From JAGVSZ01 sp019137045 (GTDB taxonomy: Bacteria; Pseudomonadota; Gammaproteobacteria; Burkholderiales; SG8-39): a DNA stretch of 64,000 nucleotides. The position numbers were made by a program, and so were the translations under genes. The notes under the pieces are model-generated. The model did no database searches. It was given only the letters and a program-made list of their open reading frames with translations, and was not told where the DNA came from. Positions 34,030 to 45,691 of this stretch are shown in pieces; position 1 is the stretch's first letter; the number at the start of each line of letters is the position of its first letter. Where the stretch lies: the NCBI GenBank assembly GCA_046347635.1, contig JAXMFT010000005.1, positions 186,001-250,000 on the forward strand, written 5' to 3'.

Positions 34030-34160
34030 ATGCCGAGACGGGCGCGGCCCTTCGCCCGGCGCGCGCGAATCACCGCACGACCGCCGCGAGTGCGCATGCG
34101 TACGAGAAATCCGTGCGTCCGCTTCCGGCGCACCACCGAGGGTTGGAAGGTCCGCTTCAT
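34026..34160 (-). CDS. rpmH: 50S ribosomal protein L34
   Basis: I read the 44-residue product directly: MKRTFQPSVVRRKRTHGFL, then RMRTRGGRAVIRARRAKGR and the end ARLGI. The ATG is at 34158-34160 and TGA at 34026-34028. It is the first gene of the rpmH-rnpA-yidD-yidC-mnmE cluster and divergent from dnaA. Confidence 0.98.
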   Translation of the reverse strand: MKRTFQPSVVRRKRTHGFLVRMRTRGGRAVIRARRAKGRARLGI

Positions 34161-34236
34161 TGCCGTCGTCCTTGGAGATGAGAAAACCCGGCATTAGACC
34201 AATGGCTTGCATGCACTGTCAACGAGCGCCGGAAGC

Positions 34237-34245
34237 TGTGGATAA
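34237..34245 (-). promoter_or_regulatory. Perfect DnaA box upstream of dnaA
   Basis: TGTGGATAA is the exact complement of the consensus TTATCCACA. It lies in the 170-bp rpmH-dnaA gap, 86 bp before the dnaA ATG, and probably serves DnaA autoregulation or origin binding. Confidence 0.85.
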
Positions 34246-34330
34246 CTCGGGACGGACCGGGTATCATTTTGCGCTCTTCCGCATCCCGCTCTGTACGCCC
34301 AGCCATCCCCAGGAATCCGCCGGCCGAACC

Positions 34331-35698
34331 ATGCAGAGCTTGTGGCACGCGTGCCTCACGCGCCTCGAGAAGGAGCTGCCTCCACAGCAATTCAACACCT
34401 GGATCCGGCCGCTCAGCGCCGACGTCCGCGGTGCCGGAACGCTGCGACTGGTGGCGCCAAACCGCTTCGTCCTGCAGTGGGTGAAGGATCGCTTCCTGCG
34501 CCGGATCGAGACGCTCGCGACCGAGCAATCCGGGACCCCGGTGCGCGTGGCGCTCGCACTGCCCGACGTGAGCGACCTGCCGGAGCCCGCGCCCCCCGCG
34601 TCCCCCCAGCCGCCGCCCGCGGCGCCGGCGGCCGCTCCCGCGGCAAAGGCGCCCGCCGCCGAGCGCCGGGCGGGCGAACGCCCGAGCCTGATCACCGAGT
34701 TCACCTTCGACAGCTTCGTGCCCGGCAAGGCCAACCAGCTCGCGCGCGCGGCCGCGATGCAGGTGGCCGAGAATCCCGGCACTTCCTACAACCCGCTCTT
34801 CGTCTACGGCGGGGTCGGGCTCGGCAAGACGCACCTCATCCATGCGGTCGGCAACTCGGTCATGGCGCGCCAGCCGAACGCGCGCGTCCGCTACCTGCAC
34901 GCGGCGCAGTACATCTCGGACGTCGTGCGCGCCTACCAGCAGAAGTCCTTCGACGCGTTCAAGCGCTATTACCACTCGCTCGACATCCTGCTGATCGACG
35001 ACATCCAGTTCTTCACCGGCAAGGACCGCACGCAGGAGGAGTTCTTCTACGCGTTCAACGCGTTGATCGAGGCGCACAAGCAGATCATCATCACCTGCGA
35101 CACCTACCCGCGCGACATCGTGGGCATCGACGATCGCCTCAAGACGCGCTTCAGCTGGGGCCTGACGGTCGCGCTCGAGCCGCCCGAGCAGGAGATGCGC
35201 GTGGCCATCGTGCTGCGCAAGGCGGAGGCCCTCGGCGAACGCCTGGACGAGGACGTCGCCTTCTTCATCGCGAAGCACATCCGCTCCAACGTGCGCGAGC
35301 TCGAGGGCGCGCTGAAGAACGTCCTCGCCTTCGCGCGCTTCGGCGGTCGCGAGCTGACCGTCGAGGTCGCCAAGGAAGCGCTCAAGGACCTGCTGTCGCT
35401 CCACAACCGCCAGATCTCGATCGAGAACATCCAGAAGACCGTCGCGGAGTTCTACAAGATCAAGGTCGCCGACCTGCACTCGAAGAAGCGCAACCGCAAC
35501 ATCGCCCGCCCGCGCCAGATGGCGATGGCGCTCGCCAAGGAGCTCACCGAGATGAGCCTCCCGGACATCGGCGACGCTTTCGGCAACCGCGACCACACGA
35601 CCGTGCTGCACGCCTGCCGCACGATCGCCGCGCTGCGCACCAAGAACACCGACCTGAACCGCGACTTCCACGTCCTCGAACAGACCCTGAAAGGCTGA
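34331..35698 (+). CDS. dnaA: Chromosomal replication initiator DnaA
   Basis: AAA+ ATPase that opens oriC. The 455-residue protein has domain I (about 1-80, WHACLTRLEKELPPQQFNTWIRPL), a Pro/Ala-rich linker (about 84-115), domain III with Walker A GGVGLGKTH (160-168), Walker B LDILLIDDIQFF (218-228) and sensor DDRLKTRFSWGL, and domain IV with the DNA-binding signature GNRDHTTVLHACRTI. The ATG at 34331 puts domain I at the N-terminus; the frame is open upstream but unrelated. Confidence 0.98.
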   Translation: MQSLWHACLTRLEKELPPQQFNTWIRPLSADVRGAGTLRLVAPNRFVLQWVKDRFLRRIETLATEQSGTPVRVALALPDVSDLPEPAPPASPQPPPAAPAAAPAAKAPAAERRAGERPSLITEFTFDSFVPGKANQLARAAAMQVAENPGTSYNPLFVYGGVGLGKTHLIHAVGNSVMARQPNARVRYLHAAQYISDVVRAYQQKSFDAFKRYYHSLDILLIDDIQFFTGKDRTQEEFFYAFNALIEAHKQIIITCDTYPRDIVGIDDRLKTRFSWGLTVALEPPEQEMRVAIVLRKAEALGERLDEDVAFFIAKHIRSNVRELEGALKNVLAFARFGGRELTVEVAKEALKDLLSLHNRQISIENIQKTVAEFYKIKVADLHSKKRNRNIARPRQMAMALAKELTEMSLPDIGDAFGNRDHTTVLHACRTIAALRTKNTDLNRDFHVLEQTLKG

Positions 35699-35703
35699 AA
35701 AGC

Positions 35704-35816
35704 TCTGGATAACTCGCGCGCGAATGTGGGCAACTCGGGGCCCGGGCCCGAACGCCTCGCGCCTGCCCGGCTTGTCCCGGGTCCGTCCACAGGTCCGTCC
35801 ACAGGCTCTCCACAGG
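35704..35816. promoter_or_regulatory. dnaA-dnaN gap with DnaA-box-like repeats, candidate oriC
   Basis: The 197-bp gap holds TCTGGATAA (35704-35712, one mismatch to the DnaA box complement), TGTGGGCAA (35725-35733, two mismatches), then a tandem 12-bp repeat GTCCGTCCACAG at 35781-35792 and 35793-35804 followed by GCTCTCCACAG (35805-35815). The TCCACA cores are spaced 11-12 bp apart. A CTATCCCCA (two mismatches to the box) lies further on. No strongly AT-rich unwinding element is evident, so oriC here is only a candidate; the alternative is the rpmH-dnaA gap. Confidence 0.5.
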
Positions 35817-35895
35817 CAAACGGCCGCTGCCTCAAGCGCCTGGGCTTCCTATCCCCAGAAAGCGGCGCCTTCATCATCAGACTCAGGAAAAGAAC

Positions 35896-37005
35896 ATGAA
35901 TCTAGTAAAGACGACCCGCGAGACGCTCCTCAGGCCCTTGCAGTCGGTCGCCGGGATCATCGAGCGGCGCCATACGCTGCCGATCCTCTCCAACGTCCTG
36001 ATCACCCGCGCGGACGACCGGGTCTCGTTCGTGGCGACGGACATCGAGATCGAGATCAGCGCCACGGCCGCGGCCGACGCCGCGGGCGAAGCGAAAGCGG
36101 TGACCGTCGGCGCGCGCAAGCTGCTCGACATCCTGCGCGCCCTCCCCGAGGGCGCCGAGGTGACGATGGCGCTCGCGGAGCGGCGCCTGCAGATGCGCAG
36201 CGGCAAGAGCCGCTTCCAGCTGCAGACGCTGCCGCCGGAGGATTTCCCGCGGCTGGCGGGGCCAGAGGGGGCGCCGCTGACGTTCGACCTCCCGCAGCGC
36301 GAGCTCAAGGCGGTGCTCGCCCTGGTCCAGTACGCGATGGCCCAGCAGGACATCCGCTACTACCTGAACGGGCTGCTGATGATGGTCGACGGAGGCGAGC
36401 TGCGCGTGGTCGCGACCGACGGCCATCGGCTCGCGGTGGCGACGCGCGAGCTGGCGGCGCGCGAGCTCGGGAAGCAGGATGTCATCATCCCGCGCAAGAC
36501 CATCGTCGAGCTGACCAAGCTGCTGCAGGACAGCGACGACCCGGTGTCGATCGAGCTCTCCGGCAGCCAGGCGCGCTTCAGGTTCGACGGCATCCTGTTG
36601 GCGTCGAAGCTCGTAGACGGGAAGTTCCCCGACTACCAGCGCGTGATCCCGACCGCGCACCCGAAGCACGTCAGGATCGGCCGGCAGACGCTCGGCACCG
36701 CGCTCCAGCGCGCCGCGATCCTGACCAACGACAAGTTCCGCGGCGTGCGCTGGGTGCTCGGGGACGGGAGCCTCAAGATCACCTGCACCAATACCGAGCA
36801 GGAGGAGGCGCAGGAGGAGCTCGAGCTCGACTACAAGGGCGAAGCGCTCGACATCGGTTTCAACGTCGGGTACCTGCTCGACGTGCTGAACAACCTCGAC
36901 GCCGAGGACATCGACGTCGCGCTCGGCGACGCGAACTCCAGCGCCCTCATCACCGTGCCCGGGCGTTCGGACTTCAAGTACGTCGTCATGCCGATGCGCA
37001 TCTAG
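35896..37005 (+). CDS. dnaN: DNA polymerase III beta subunit (sliding clamp)
   Basis: Ring clamp that tethers polymerase III. The 369-residue product contains three clamp repeats, starts MNLVKTTRETLLRPLQSVAGIIERRHTLPILSNVL, contains ATDGHRLAVATREL in the middle repeat, and ends with the classic YVVMPMRI. It begins 197 bp after dnaA and 13 bp before gyrB. Confidence 0.98.
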   Translation: MNLVKTTRETLLRPLQSVAGIIERRHTLPILSNVLITRADDRVSFVATDIEIEISATAAADAAGEAKAVTVGARKLLDILRALPEGAEVTMALAERRLQMRSGKSRFQLQTLPPEDFPRLAGPEGAPLTFDLPQRELKAVLALVQYAMAQQDIRYYLNGLLMMVDGGELRVVATDGHRLAVATRELAARELGKQDVIIPRKTIVELTKLLQDSDDPVSIELSGSQARFRFDGILLASKLVDGKFPDYQRVIPTAHPKHVRIGRQTLGTALQRAAILTNDKFRGVRWVLGDGSLKITCTNTEQEEAQEELELDYKGEALDIGFNVGYLLDVLNNLDAEDIDVALGDANSSALITVPGRSDFKYVVMPMRI

Positions 37006-37018
37006 GCAGCGCGGCACC

Positions 37019-39484
<2,466 letters not shown>

Positions 39485-39491
39485 CGGTTTC

Positions 39492-42137
39492 TCAGGCGAT
39501 CCGTTTCCTGGCGGCCGGTTTCTTGGGCGCAGCCTTCTTCGCCGTCTTGCGCGTCGCGCCGGCGCGCTTCGCGCCCGTGCGTCCGCGGCGCGCGACCTCA
39601 GCCGCGGGCTCTTCCGCGCTCCGCAGCGGATAGACCTTGGCGTCCGCGCCCGCGGGCGCGGCGGCGGCCCCGCCCTTCGCCCTGGCGCCCGCGCGCGGCG
39701 CGAACTCGAAGCCGATCCTGCCGTCCGGCTGGCGCGCCAGGAACGCCGAGAACGGCCGCCCTTTCTTGGAGATGAACTTGTGCAGCAGATCGGTCTTGCC
39801 TGCGGTGAGGAGCTTCGTCACCTGCTCGGGCTCGATCGCGCGCTGCAGGATGATCTTGCCGGTGCGGAAGTCGCAGGTGCGCGCCGGGCCGACCGACTTC
39901 TCGCAGACGTAGGCGAGCTCGTGGTCGAACACGCGCGCCCCGCACTTGGGGCAGTTGCCGAGCGCCTGGCGGCCGCTGAAGTCGACCGGCTCGGCGTCAC
40001 GCGCGTCCGCCGCGCTCTGCCCGAAGTCGAGCTCGACGGAGAAGTCGTCCTTGAGCTTGAGCATGGCGGCGAACGGGCGGCCGAGCCGGCTGCGGAACCC
40101 CTGCAGCGGCCCGATCGAGCGCTCGCGCAGCAGCGCCTCGGCCTCCTCGTTCTCGATGCGGCGGCTCGCGATCACCTTCCACATCGAGAAGTCGCACTTC
40201 GAGCACTGGAACTTCTTGTAGTTCTCGTTGATCGCCGCGCCGCACTTCGGGCACGCCACCGCGAGCGTGGACAGCGGCTCGTCGATGCTCGTGCCCCGCT
40301 TGATCCGCTCCACCAGGTCGCGCGTCGTGTCGACGATGTGGTCCATGAACGCCTCGCGGCGCAGCTTGCCGTGCTCGATCTGCTTCAGCTTGAACTCCCA
40401 GTCGCCGGTGAGCTCGGGCGAGCGCAGCTCGTCGATGCCGAACTTCTCGATCGCGTAGAGCAGGTCGAACGCCTTCGCAGTGGGCTGGAGCTCGCGCCCG
40501 CTGCGGTGCAGGTAATCCTCGAACAGGAGTCCCTCGATGATCGCGGCGCGCGTGGCGGGCGTGCCCAGCCCCTTTTCCTTCATCGCCTCGGCGAGCTCCT
40601 CGTCGTCCACCAGCTTGCCGGCGTTCTCCATCGCGGACAGCAGCGTGGCCTCGGTGTAGCGCGCTGGCGGCTTCGTCTGGTTCGGCTGCACCTCGACCGC
40701 GGTCGTCCTCACCTTCCCGTCGGGGACCGGCGCGAGCGTGGGCGCGTCCTTGTCCTCCGCCTCCCTGCCGTACACCGCCAGCCAGCCCGCGTTGACCATC
40801 ACCCGGCCTTCGCTCCGGAACGGCTCGCCTTCCACGCGCGTGATCCGCGTGGTGACCAGGAACTCGGCCGCCGGGTAGAACACCGCGAGGAAGCGCTTGA
40901 CCACCAGGTCGTAGAGCTTCTGCTCCGGCTCGGACAGGTGCTTCGGCGCCTGCAGGGTCGGAATGATCGCGAAGTGGTCGGAGATCTTCTCGTTGTTGAA
41001 GATGCGCTTGTTCGGCCGCACCCAGCCCTCCTCGAGCACCCGGGCGGCGAAGGGCGCGTACGCGCGCGTCACCGCGCTCCCCTCGGCGAGCATGGCCAGG
41101 GTCTTCTTCACGGTGCCGAGGTAGTCCTCGGGCAGCGCGCGCGCGTCGGTGCGCGGGTAGGTGAGCACCTTGTGCTTCTCGTACAGCGCCTGGGCGAGCC
41201 CGAGCGTGTTGCGCGCCGAGAACCCGAAGCGGGAGTTCGCCTCGCGCTGCAGGGTCGTCAGGTCGTAGAGCAGCGGCGAGCTCTGCGTCGCCGGTTTCGA
41301 TTCCTCGCTGACGATCCCCGGCTGGCCCAGGCAGCGTGCGCGAATCGCCTCGGCGCGGGCCGCGTCCCAGATGCGCTCGGCGCGCAGGTACTCGTCGTTC
41401 GGGTCGCGCTCGAACTTCTCGTCGAACCAGCGGCCGCCGTACTCGCCGCCGGTGCCGGCGAAGGTGCCGAGCACCTCCCAGTAGTCGCGCGCCACGAACG
41501 CCTTGATGCGCTTCTCGCGCTCCACCAGGATCGCGAGCGTCGGCGTCTGGACGCGTCCGACCGTGGTCTTGTAGAAGCCGCCGTCCTTCGAGTTAAACGC
41601 GGTCATCGCGCGCGTGCCGTTGATCCCGACCAGCCAGTCGGACTCCGAGCGGCAGACCGCCGCGTCGGCGAGCGGGCGCATCTCGCGGTCGCCGCGCAGG
41701 GCGGCGAAGCCCTCGCGAATCGCCGCCGGCGTCATCGACTGCAGCCAGAGCCGCTCGACCGGCTTGCCGGCGCCCACGTACTGCTCGATGTAGCGGAAGA
41801 TCAGCTCGCCTTCGCGCCCGGCGTCGCACGCGTTCACGATCGCGCTCACGTCCTTGCGCCGGATGAGCCGGGCGAGCAGCTTGAGGCGGTCCTCGCTCTT
41901 CTCGATCGGCTTGAGGTCGAAGTGCGGCGGGATCACCGGGAGGTGCGCAAAGGACCACTTGCCCCGCTTCACCTCGTACTGCTCCGGGGCGGCGAGTTCG
42001 AGCAGGTGCCCGATCGCCGAGCACACCACGTACCCGGCGCTCTCGTAGTAGTCGCCGTGGCGCGTGAACCCGCCCAGCGCGCGGGCGATGTCGTTCGCGA
42101 CGGACGGCTTCTCGGCGATGATGAGCTTCTTAGCCAT
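39492..42137 (-). CDS. topB: DNA topoisomerase III
   Basis: Type IA topoisomerase that decatenates DNA. The 881-residue product has the TOPRIM domain (LIIAEKPSVANDIARALGG, NACDAGREGELIFRYI), TVGRVQTPTLAILVERE, and the catalytic tyrosine Tyr327 in LTYPRTDARALP. After the core come C-terminal zinc-ribbon-like repeats (CPKCGAAINENYKKFQCSKC, CPKCGARVFDHELAYVCEK) and a Lys/Arg/Ala-rich tail ending KKAAPKKPAARKRIA. It is longer than E. coli TopB because of this tail. It belongs to the lysM-dprA-smg-topB cluster. Confidence 0.96.
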   Translation of the reverse strand: MAKKLIIAEKPSVANDIARALGGFTRHGDYYESAGYVVCSAIGHLLELAAPEQYEVKRGKWSFAHLPVIPPHFDLKPIEKSEDRLKLLARLIRRKDVSAIVNACDAGREGELIFRYIEQYVGAGKPVERLWLQSMTPAAIREGFAALRGDREMRPLADAAVCRSESDWLVGINGTRAMTAFNSKDGGFYKTTVGRVQTPTLAILVEREKRIKAFVARDYWEVLGTFAGTGGEYGGRWFDEKFERDPNDEYLRAERIWDAARAEAIRARCLGQPGIVSEESKPATQSSPLLYDLTTLQREANSRFGFSARNTLGLAQALYEKHKVLTYPRTDARALPEDYLGTVKKTLAMLAEGSAVTRAYAPFAARVLEEGWVRPNKRIFNNEKISDHFAIIPTLQAPKHLSEPEQKLYDLVVKRFLAVFYPAAEFLVTTRITRVEGEPFRSEGRVMVNAGWLAVYGREAEDKDAPTLAPVPDGKVRTTAVEVQPNQTKPPARYTEATLLSAMENAGKLVDDEELAEAMKEKGLGTPATRAAIIEGLLFEDYLHRSGRELQPTAKAFDLLYAIEKFGIDELRSPELTGDWEFKLKQIEHGKLRREAFMDHIVDTTRDLVERIKRGTSIDEPLSTLAVACPKCGAAINENYKKFQCSKCDFSMWKVIASRRIENEEAEALLRERSIGPLQGFRSRLGRPFAAMLKLKDDFSVELDFGQSAADARDAEPVDFSGRQALGNCPKCGARVFDHELAYVCEKSVGPARTCDFRTGKIILQRAIEPEQVTKLLTAGKTDLLHKFISKKGRPFSAFLARQPDGRIGFEFAPRAGARAKGGAAAAPAGADAKVYPLRSAEEPAAEVARRGRTGAKRAGATRKTAKKAAPKKPAARKRIA

Positions 42138-42241
42138 TCACGGGGGCCGTGGGGCGCGCCGGTCGGCGCGCCGGGAACTCAGGGAGCGCCGAAGTTTAAG
42201 GACTGCCCCGGCGCGAGGCAAGGAGTACGGCGCGCGCGGCG

Positions 42242-42700
42242 TCAGTGCACGTGCCGCGGGCCGCCCTCGGGCAGCAGCTCCTCGAGGATGAGCGTGTCCA
42301 CGTCGCCGCGCCGCGCCCACAGCACCATCAGCACGATGACCTTGAGCTTGTCGAGGTCGACGCTGTCGTCCGGCAGCGCCATGGCGCGGTCGATGATCAG
42401 CTCGCGCAGCGGCGGCGTCACCACGCGCGCGCCCTCCAGGAACGCGATGAAACCGCGCGACGCGGTCGAGAGTTTCGCCAGCTCGGCGGCGGTGTGCGCG
42501 CGGAACGCGTCGCACAGCTCGAATGCCTCCGGATACTGCTCGTCGGTCGGCGGCGAGAGCTGCCGCAGCCAGTCGAGCGCATCGGTGATGTCCTCGTCGC
42601 CGAATCCGGCGTCGGTCAGCTTGCGCGCCAGCGTGCCCGGGTCGGGGCAGGGCTCGCCTTGGTAGTAGTTTTCGAAGAGGTAGACGAGGATCTCGAACAT
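42242..42700 (-). CDS. smg: Smg family protein (DUF494)
   Basis: A 152-residue protein of unknown molecular function, usually encoded between dprA and topB in proteobacteria. It has the family start MFEILVYLFENYYQGE and the end DLDKLKVIVLMVLWARRGDVDTLILEELLPEGG. It is 90 bp after dprA. The following 104 bp before topB contain a twice-repeated GGCGCGCC palindrome (GGCGCGCCGGTCGGCGCGCC) that may act as a weak terminator. Confidence 0.93.
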   Translation of the reverse strand: MFEILVYLFENYYQGEPCPDPGTLARKLTDAGFGDEDITDALDWLRQLSPPTDEQYPEAFELCDAFRAHTAAELAKLSTASRGFIAFLEGARVVTPPLRELIIDRAMALPDDSVDLDKLKVIVLMVLWARRGDVDTLILEELLPEGGPRHVH

Positions 42701-42790
42701 CGACGGCGGGGTGGCTCCGGGTGGAGGTGGGCTCAGCGCGTCCCGCTCCCGGTACGCGGGCGCGAAGCCCGGATGGGGCGGCAGCTCATG

Positions 42791-43882
42791 TCAGCTCCGG
42801 TCGCGATCGCTCACGCGCTGGAATCTGCCGCCTGGAAGGCCGGCGACCTTTCCCTCGAGCTCCAGTTGCAGCAGCATCGCCGATACGACCTCGGCCGTCA
42901 AGCCGCTGCGCTCGCACAGAGTGTCAACATTGCACGGGTCGTAACCCAGATGCTGCAGCAGCACGTGCGATTCTTCCGGCGCCGCGCGCGCGCGCGGCGC
43001 GGCGCTCGCGGCGCCCGCGAACTCTCCGAGCACGTCCTCTACGCTCTCCACGAGCTTCGCGCCCTGCTTGATGAGCGCGTGACAGCCTTTGGAGAGCGGC
43101 GAGTGGATCGAGCCCGGCACCGCGAACACGTCGCGCCCCTGCTCGCCGGCGAGCCGCGCAGTGATCAGCGATCCGCTGTCGAGCGCCGCCTCCACCACGA
43201 GCACGCCGCGCGCGAGCCCGCTGATGAGGCGGTTGCGGCGCGGGAAATTGGCTGCGACCGCGGGCGTGCCGAGCGGGAACTCGCTGACGATCGCACCACG
43301 CTCGGCGAGCGCGTCGAACAGGTCCGCGTTGCGCGCCGGGTAGACCACGTCGATGCCGGTGCCGAGCACGCCGACGGTCGAACCCTCGCCGCGCAGCGCG
43401 CCGCGGTGCGCGGCGGCGTCGATGCCGAGGGCGAGACCGCTCACGACGGTCACGTGCGCCGCGCTCAGCGCGCGCGCGAGCGCCTCGGCGTTGGCGACGC
43501 CCTGCGCGGTCGCGTTGCGGCTGCCGACGACGGCGATGCCGTTCGCCGCGAGCAGCCCGGTGCGGCCGCGCACGTACAGCAGCGCGGGCGGGTCGGGGAT
43601 CTCCAGGAGCGCGCGCGGATACTCGGCGTCGGCGAGCGTGACGATGGCGTGGCCCGGCCGCGCCGCCCAGTCGAGCGCTGCGCGCACCTGCGCCGCGCTC
43701 TGGTCGGCGCGCAGGCGCGCGGCGAGCGACTCGCCGAGCGTGCGCGCGAGCGCCGCTGTGGGCGCCGCGAGCACCCGGGACGGGAGCCCGAACTCCGCGA
43801 GGAGCCTGCGCACGCCCTGGCTCCCGAGGCCGGGAACCAGGGTGAGCCGAAGCCACGCCGCGAGATCGTCGTCCTGCGGCAT
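42791..43882 (-). CDS. dprA: DNA-processing protein DprA
   Basis: Loads RecA on incoming single-stranded DNA during natural transformation. The 363-residue product has an N-terminal SAM-like helical domain (LRLTLVPGLGSQGVRRLLAEFG), the Rossmann-like domain with IAVVGSRNATAQGVANAEALA, VVSGLALGIDAAAHRGALRGEGSTVGVLGTGIDVVYP, SEFPLGTPAVAANFPRRNRLISGLARGVLVVEA, and a C-terminal winged-helix domain. It lies 16 bp after the LysM gene. Confidence 0.96.
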   Translation of the reverse strand: MPQDDDLAAWLRLTLVPGLGSQGVRRLLAEFGLPSRVLAAPTAALARTLGESLAARLRADQSAAQVRAALDWAARPGHAIVTLADAEYPRALLEIPDPPALLYVRGRTGLLAANGIAVVGSRNATAQGVANAEALARALSAAHVTVVSGLALGIDAAAHRGALRGEGSTVGVLGTGIDVVYPARNADLFDALAERGAIVSEFPLGTPAVAANFPRRNRLISGLARGVLVVEAALDSGSLITARLAGEQGRDVFAVPGSIHSPLSKGCHALIKQGAKLVESVEDVLGEFAGAASAAPRARAAPEESHVLLQHLGYDPCNVDTLCERSGLTAEVVSAMLLQLELEGKVAGLPGGRFQRVSDRDRS

Positions 43883-43898
43883 CGGCCGGCGGAATCGG

Positions 43899-45041
43899 TC
43901 AGGGCGTCCTGACGACGTCCCCCGGCGAGACCGGCCGCTCGACGCCGAGCGTGAGCGCGTAGGAGAGGTTGTCGAAAGTGCGGAACACCATGAGCAGACC
44001 GAACCGCTCCTCGGGCAGCTGGACCGGTTCCTGCCGGGGCTCGCCCATGTAGAACGGCCCGATGCTGCGATCGTTCCTGATGGTGGTGCTGGTGAAGAGG
44101 GCGAGCACGTGCCCGACCTCCAGGCCGTCCTTGGCGCCCTTGTTCAGGCTGACGATCGCCAGGTTGCCGGTCTCGCCGAAGCCTTCGTAGATCCAGTTCT
44201 TGAGCGCTTCGGTGCGCACGCCGGCCCAGTCCCGGTCGAGCAGCAGGTCGGTGCGCGCGTCCGAGCGTCCGTCGTAGATCGACATGACGCGCCCCTGGAT
44301 CGGCTTGTCCGGCGCGCGCGGGGCGAAGCTGAACACGCGCGGCTGCGGCGCGACGACGAGGCGGTCGCCTTCGCTGATCTCCTGCTTCGACGACAGCACG
44401 CGCACCGTGGTCGGGTCGCCCGCGCGCGTGACGCGCGCCGTGCCGAGAAAGACCGCCTCGTACCCGAGCACGCTCCTGGAGTCGGGATCCACCAGGGCGA
44501 TGCCGGGGCGATAGACCTGCCACAGCGGCTCCTTGGCCTGCCCCATCCCGGTCACGTAGGCGCGCGCTCCGGCACCGACGTTGACGCGCCCTTCCTCGGT
44601 CGCGAAGATGCGCGGAGCGTTCTCCAGCCCACCGCGCTCGATCACGAGCGGCGCGGATAGGAACGGCTCGATGACCTTCAGCGGAATGGTCGGGATGGCC
44701 TCCTGCGCGAGCGGCTCGACGCGTACGCGCGGTTCCAGGCGCTCGACGGTCAGCCGCCCGCCGACCCGATCCAGGCGCACGACGTCGCCGGGGAAGATCA
44801 GGTGCGGATTGCGGATGTCGTCCTTGTTCATCCGCCAGATCTCGGGCCACTTCCACGGCTGCCGGAGGAACTTCCCGGCGATGCCCCAGAGGGTGTCCCC
44901 CTTCTTCACCACGTAGCTGTCCGGGGCGTTCGGCTGGAGCTGCAGCTCGTTCCCGCTCGACCGCGGGCCCGCCTGCTGCGCCCACGCCGCCGGCAGCGCC
45001 AGAACGAGGGCCAGGAGAAGGGCCGTGCTAGACTTGAACAT
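43899..45041 (-). CDS. LysM domain protein, secreted
   Basis: The 380-residue product from the ATG at 45039-45041 has a signal peptide (cut near WAQQ, residue about 22) and one LysM motif (SYVVKKGDTLWGIAGKFLRQPWKWPEIWRMN about 42-72) for peptidoglycan binding. About 290 residues of beta-rich sequence follow, with no known catalytic site. The frame is open upstream to another ATG at 45131, but that start would put 30 residues ahead of the signal peptide. Its position before dprA-smg-topB and divergent from def is conserved in betaproteobacteria. It may be an envelope-maintenance protein. Confidence 0.88.
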   Translation of the reverse strand: MFKSSTALLLALVLALPAAWAQQAGPRSSGNELQLQPNAPDSYVVKKGDTLWGIAGKFLRQPWKWPEIWRMNKDDIRNPHLIFPGDVVRLDRVGGRLTVERLEPRVRVEPLAQEAIPTIPLKVIEPFLSAPLVIERGGLENAPRIFATEEGRVNVGAGARAYVTGMGQAKEPLWQVYRPGIALVDPDSRSVLGYEAVFLGTARVTRAGDPTTVRVLSSKQEISEGDRLVVAPQPRVFSFAPRAPDKPIQGRVMSIYDGRSDARTDLLLDRDWAGVRTEALKNWIYEGFGETGNLAIVSLNKGAKDGLEVGHVLALFTSTTIRNDRSIGPFYMGEPRQEPVQLPEERFGLLMVFRTFDNLSYALTLGVERPVSPGDVVRTP

Positions 45042-45158
45042 GAGCACCTCGAGCCAATCTAATGTGCTGTTAAGTATTTGATTATTAGGGCTGGGTGAGG
45101 CGAGTTTAAGGATTTTGTTGAAATTCTGCACCTAATTATTTCACGCATCAACCGATTT
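45042..45158. promoter_or_regulatory. AT-rich divergent promoter region lysM / def
   Basis: This 117-bp gap is clearly richer in A+T than the rest of the window (for example TTAAGTATTTGATTATTAGG and GGATTTTGTTGAAATTC) and separates two divergent operons, so it must hold both promoters. Individual -35/-10 pairs are not distinct enough to assign. The def ATG lacks a recognisable Shine-Dalgarno sequence. Confidence 0.55.
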
Positions 45159-45662
45159 ATGGCTGTCCTCTCGATCCTGCGCTACCCCGATCCGCGCCTC
45201 GCGAAGGTCGCGCAGCCGGTGACGCGGGTCGACGATGCGATCCGGCAGCTGGTGCACGACATGGCCGAGACGATGTACGCCGCGCCGGGCATCGGGCTGG
45301 CGGCCACCCAGGTCGACGTCCACAAGCGCGTGATCGTGCTCGACGTTTCGGACACCCGCGACCAGCTGGTCGTGCTGATCAACCCCGAAATCGTCGCACG
45401 CGAGGGCGAGCAGGAGTGCGAGGAGGGGTGCCTCTCGGTGCCCGGAGTCTATGACGTTGTCAAGCGGGCGGAGAAGGTCAAAGTGCGCGCCCTCGACGGC
45501 GACGGACGCCCGTTCGAGCGCGTCGCCGACGGGCTGCTCGCGGTGTGCATCCAGCACGAGATGGACCACCTCGAAGGCAAGGTGTTCGTCGAGTACCTCT
45601 CGCGCCTGAAGCAGGCGCGCATCCGGGCAAAACTGCAAAAGCAGGAACGCCGGAGCGCCTGA
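45159..45662 (+). CDS. def: Peptide deformylase
   Basis: Removes the formyl group from nascent protein N-termini. The 167-residue protein has all three metal/active-site motifs: GIGLAATQ (45-51), EEGCLSVPG with ligand Cys91, and QHEMDHLEGKVF with ligands His133 and His137 and catalytic Glu134. It is followed by fmt, the usual pairing. Confidence 0.97.
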   Translation: MAVLSILRYPDPRLAKVAQPVTRVDDAIRQLVHDMAETMYAAPGIGLAATQVDVHKRVIVLDVSDTRDQLVVLINPEIVAREGEQECEEGCLSVPGVYDVVKRAEKVKVRALDGDGRPFERVADGLLAVCIQHEMDHLEGKVFVEYLSRLKQARIRAKLQKQERRSA

Positions 45663-45691
45663 GCGGCGCGTCGCGATAACCGCCCCTCCAC

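Noticed and set aside
34030..34212. rnpA starting upstream and running through rpmH
   Set aside because: The extension looks like an out-of-frame reading of rpmH with no conservation I recognise. Kept only as an alternative.
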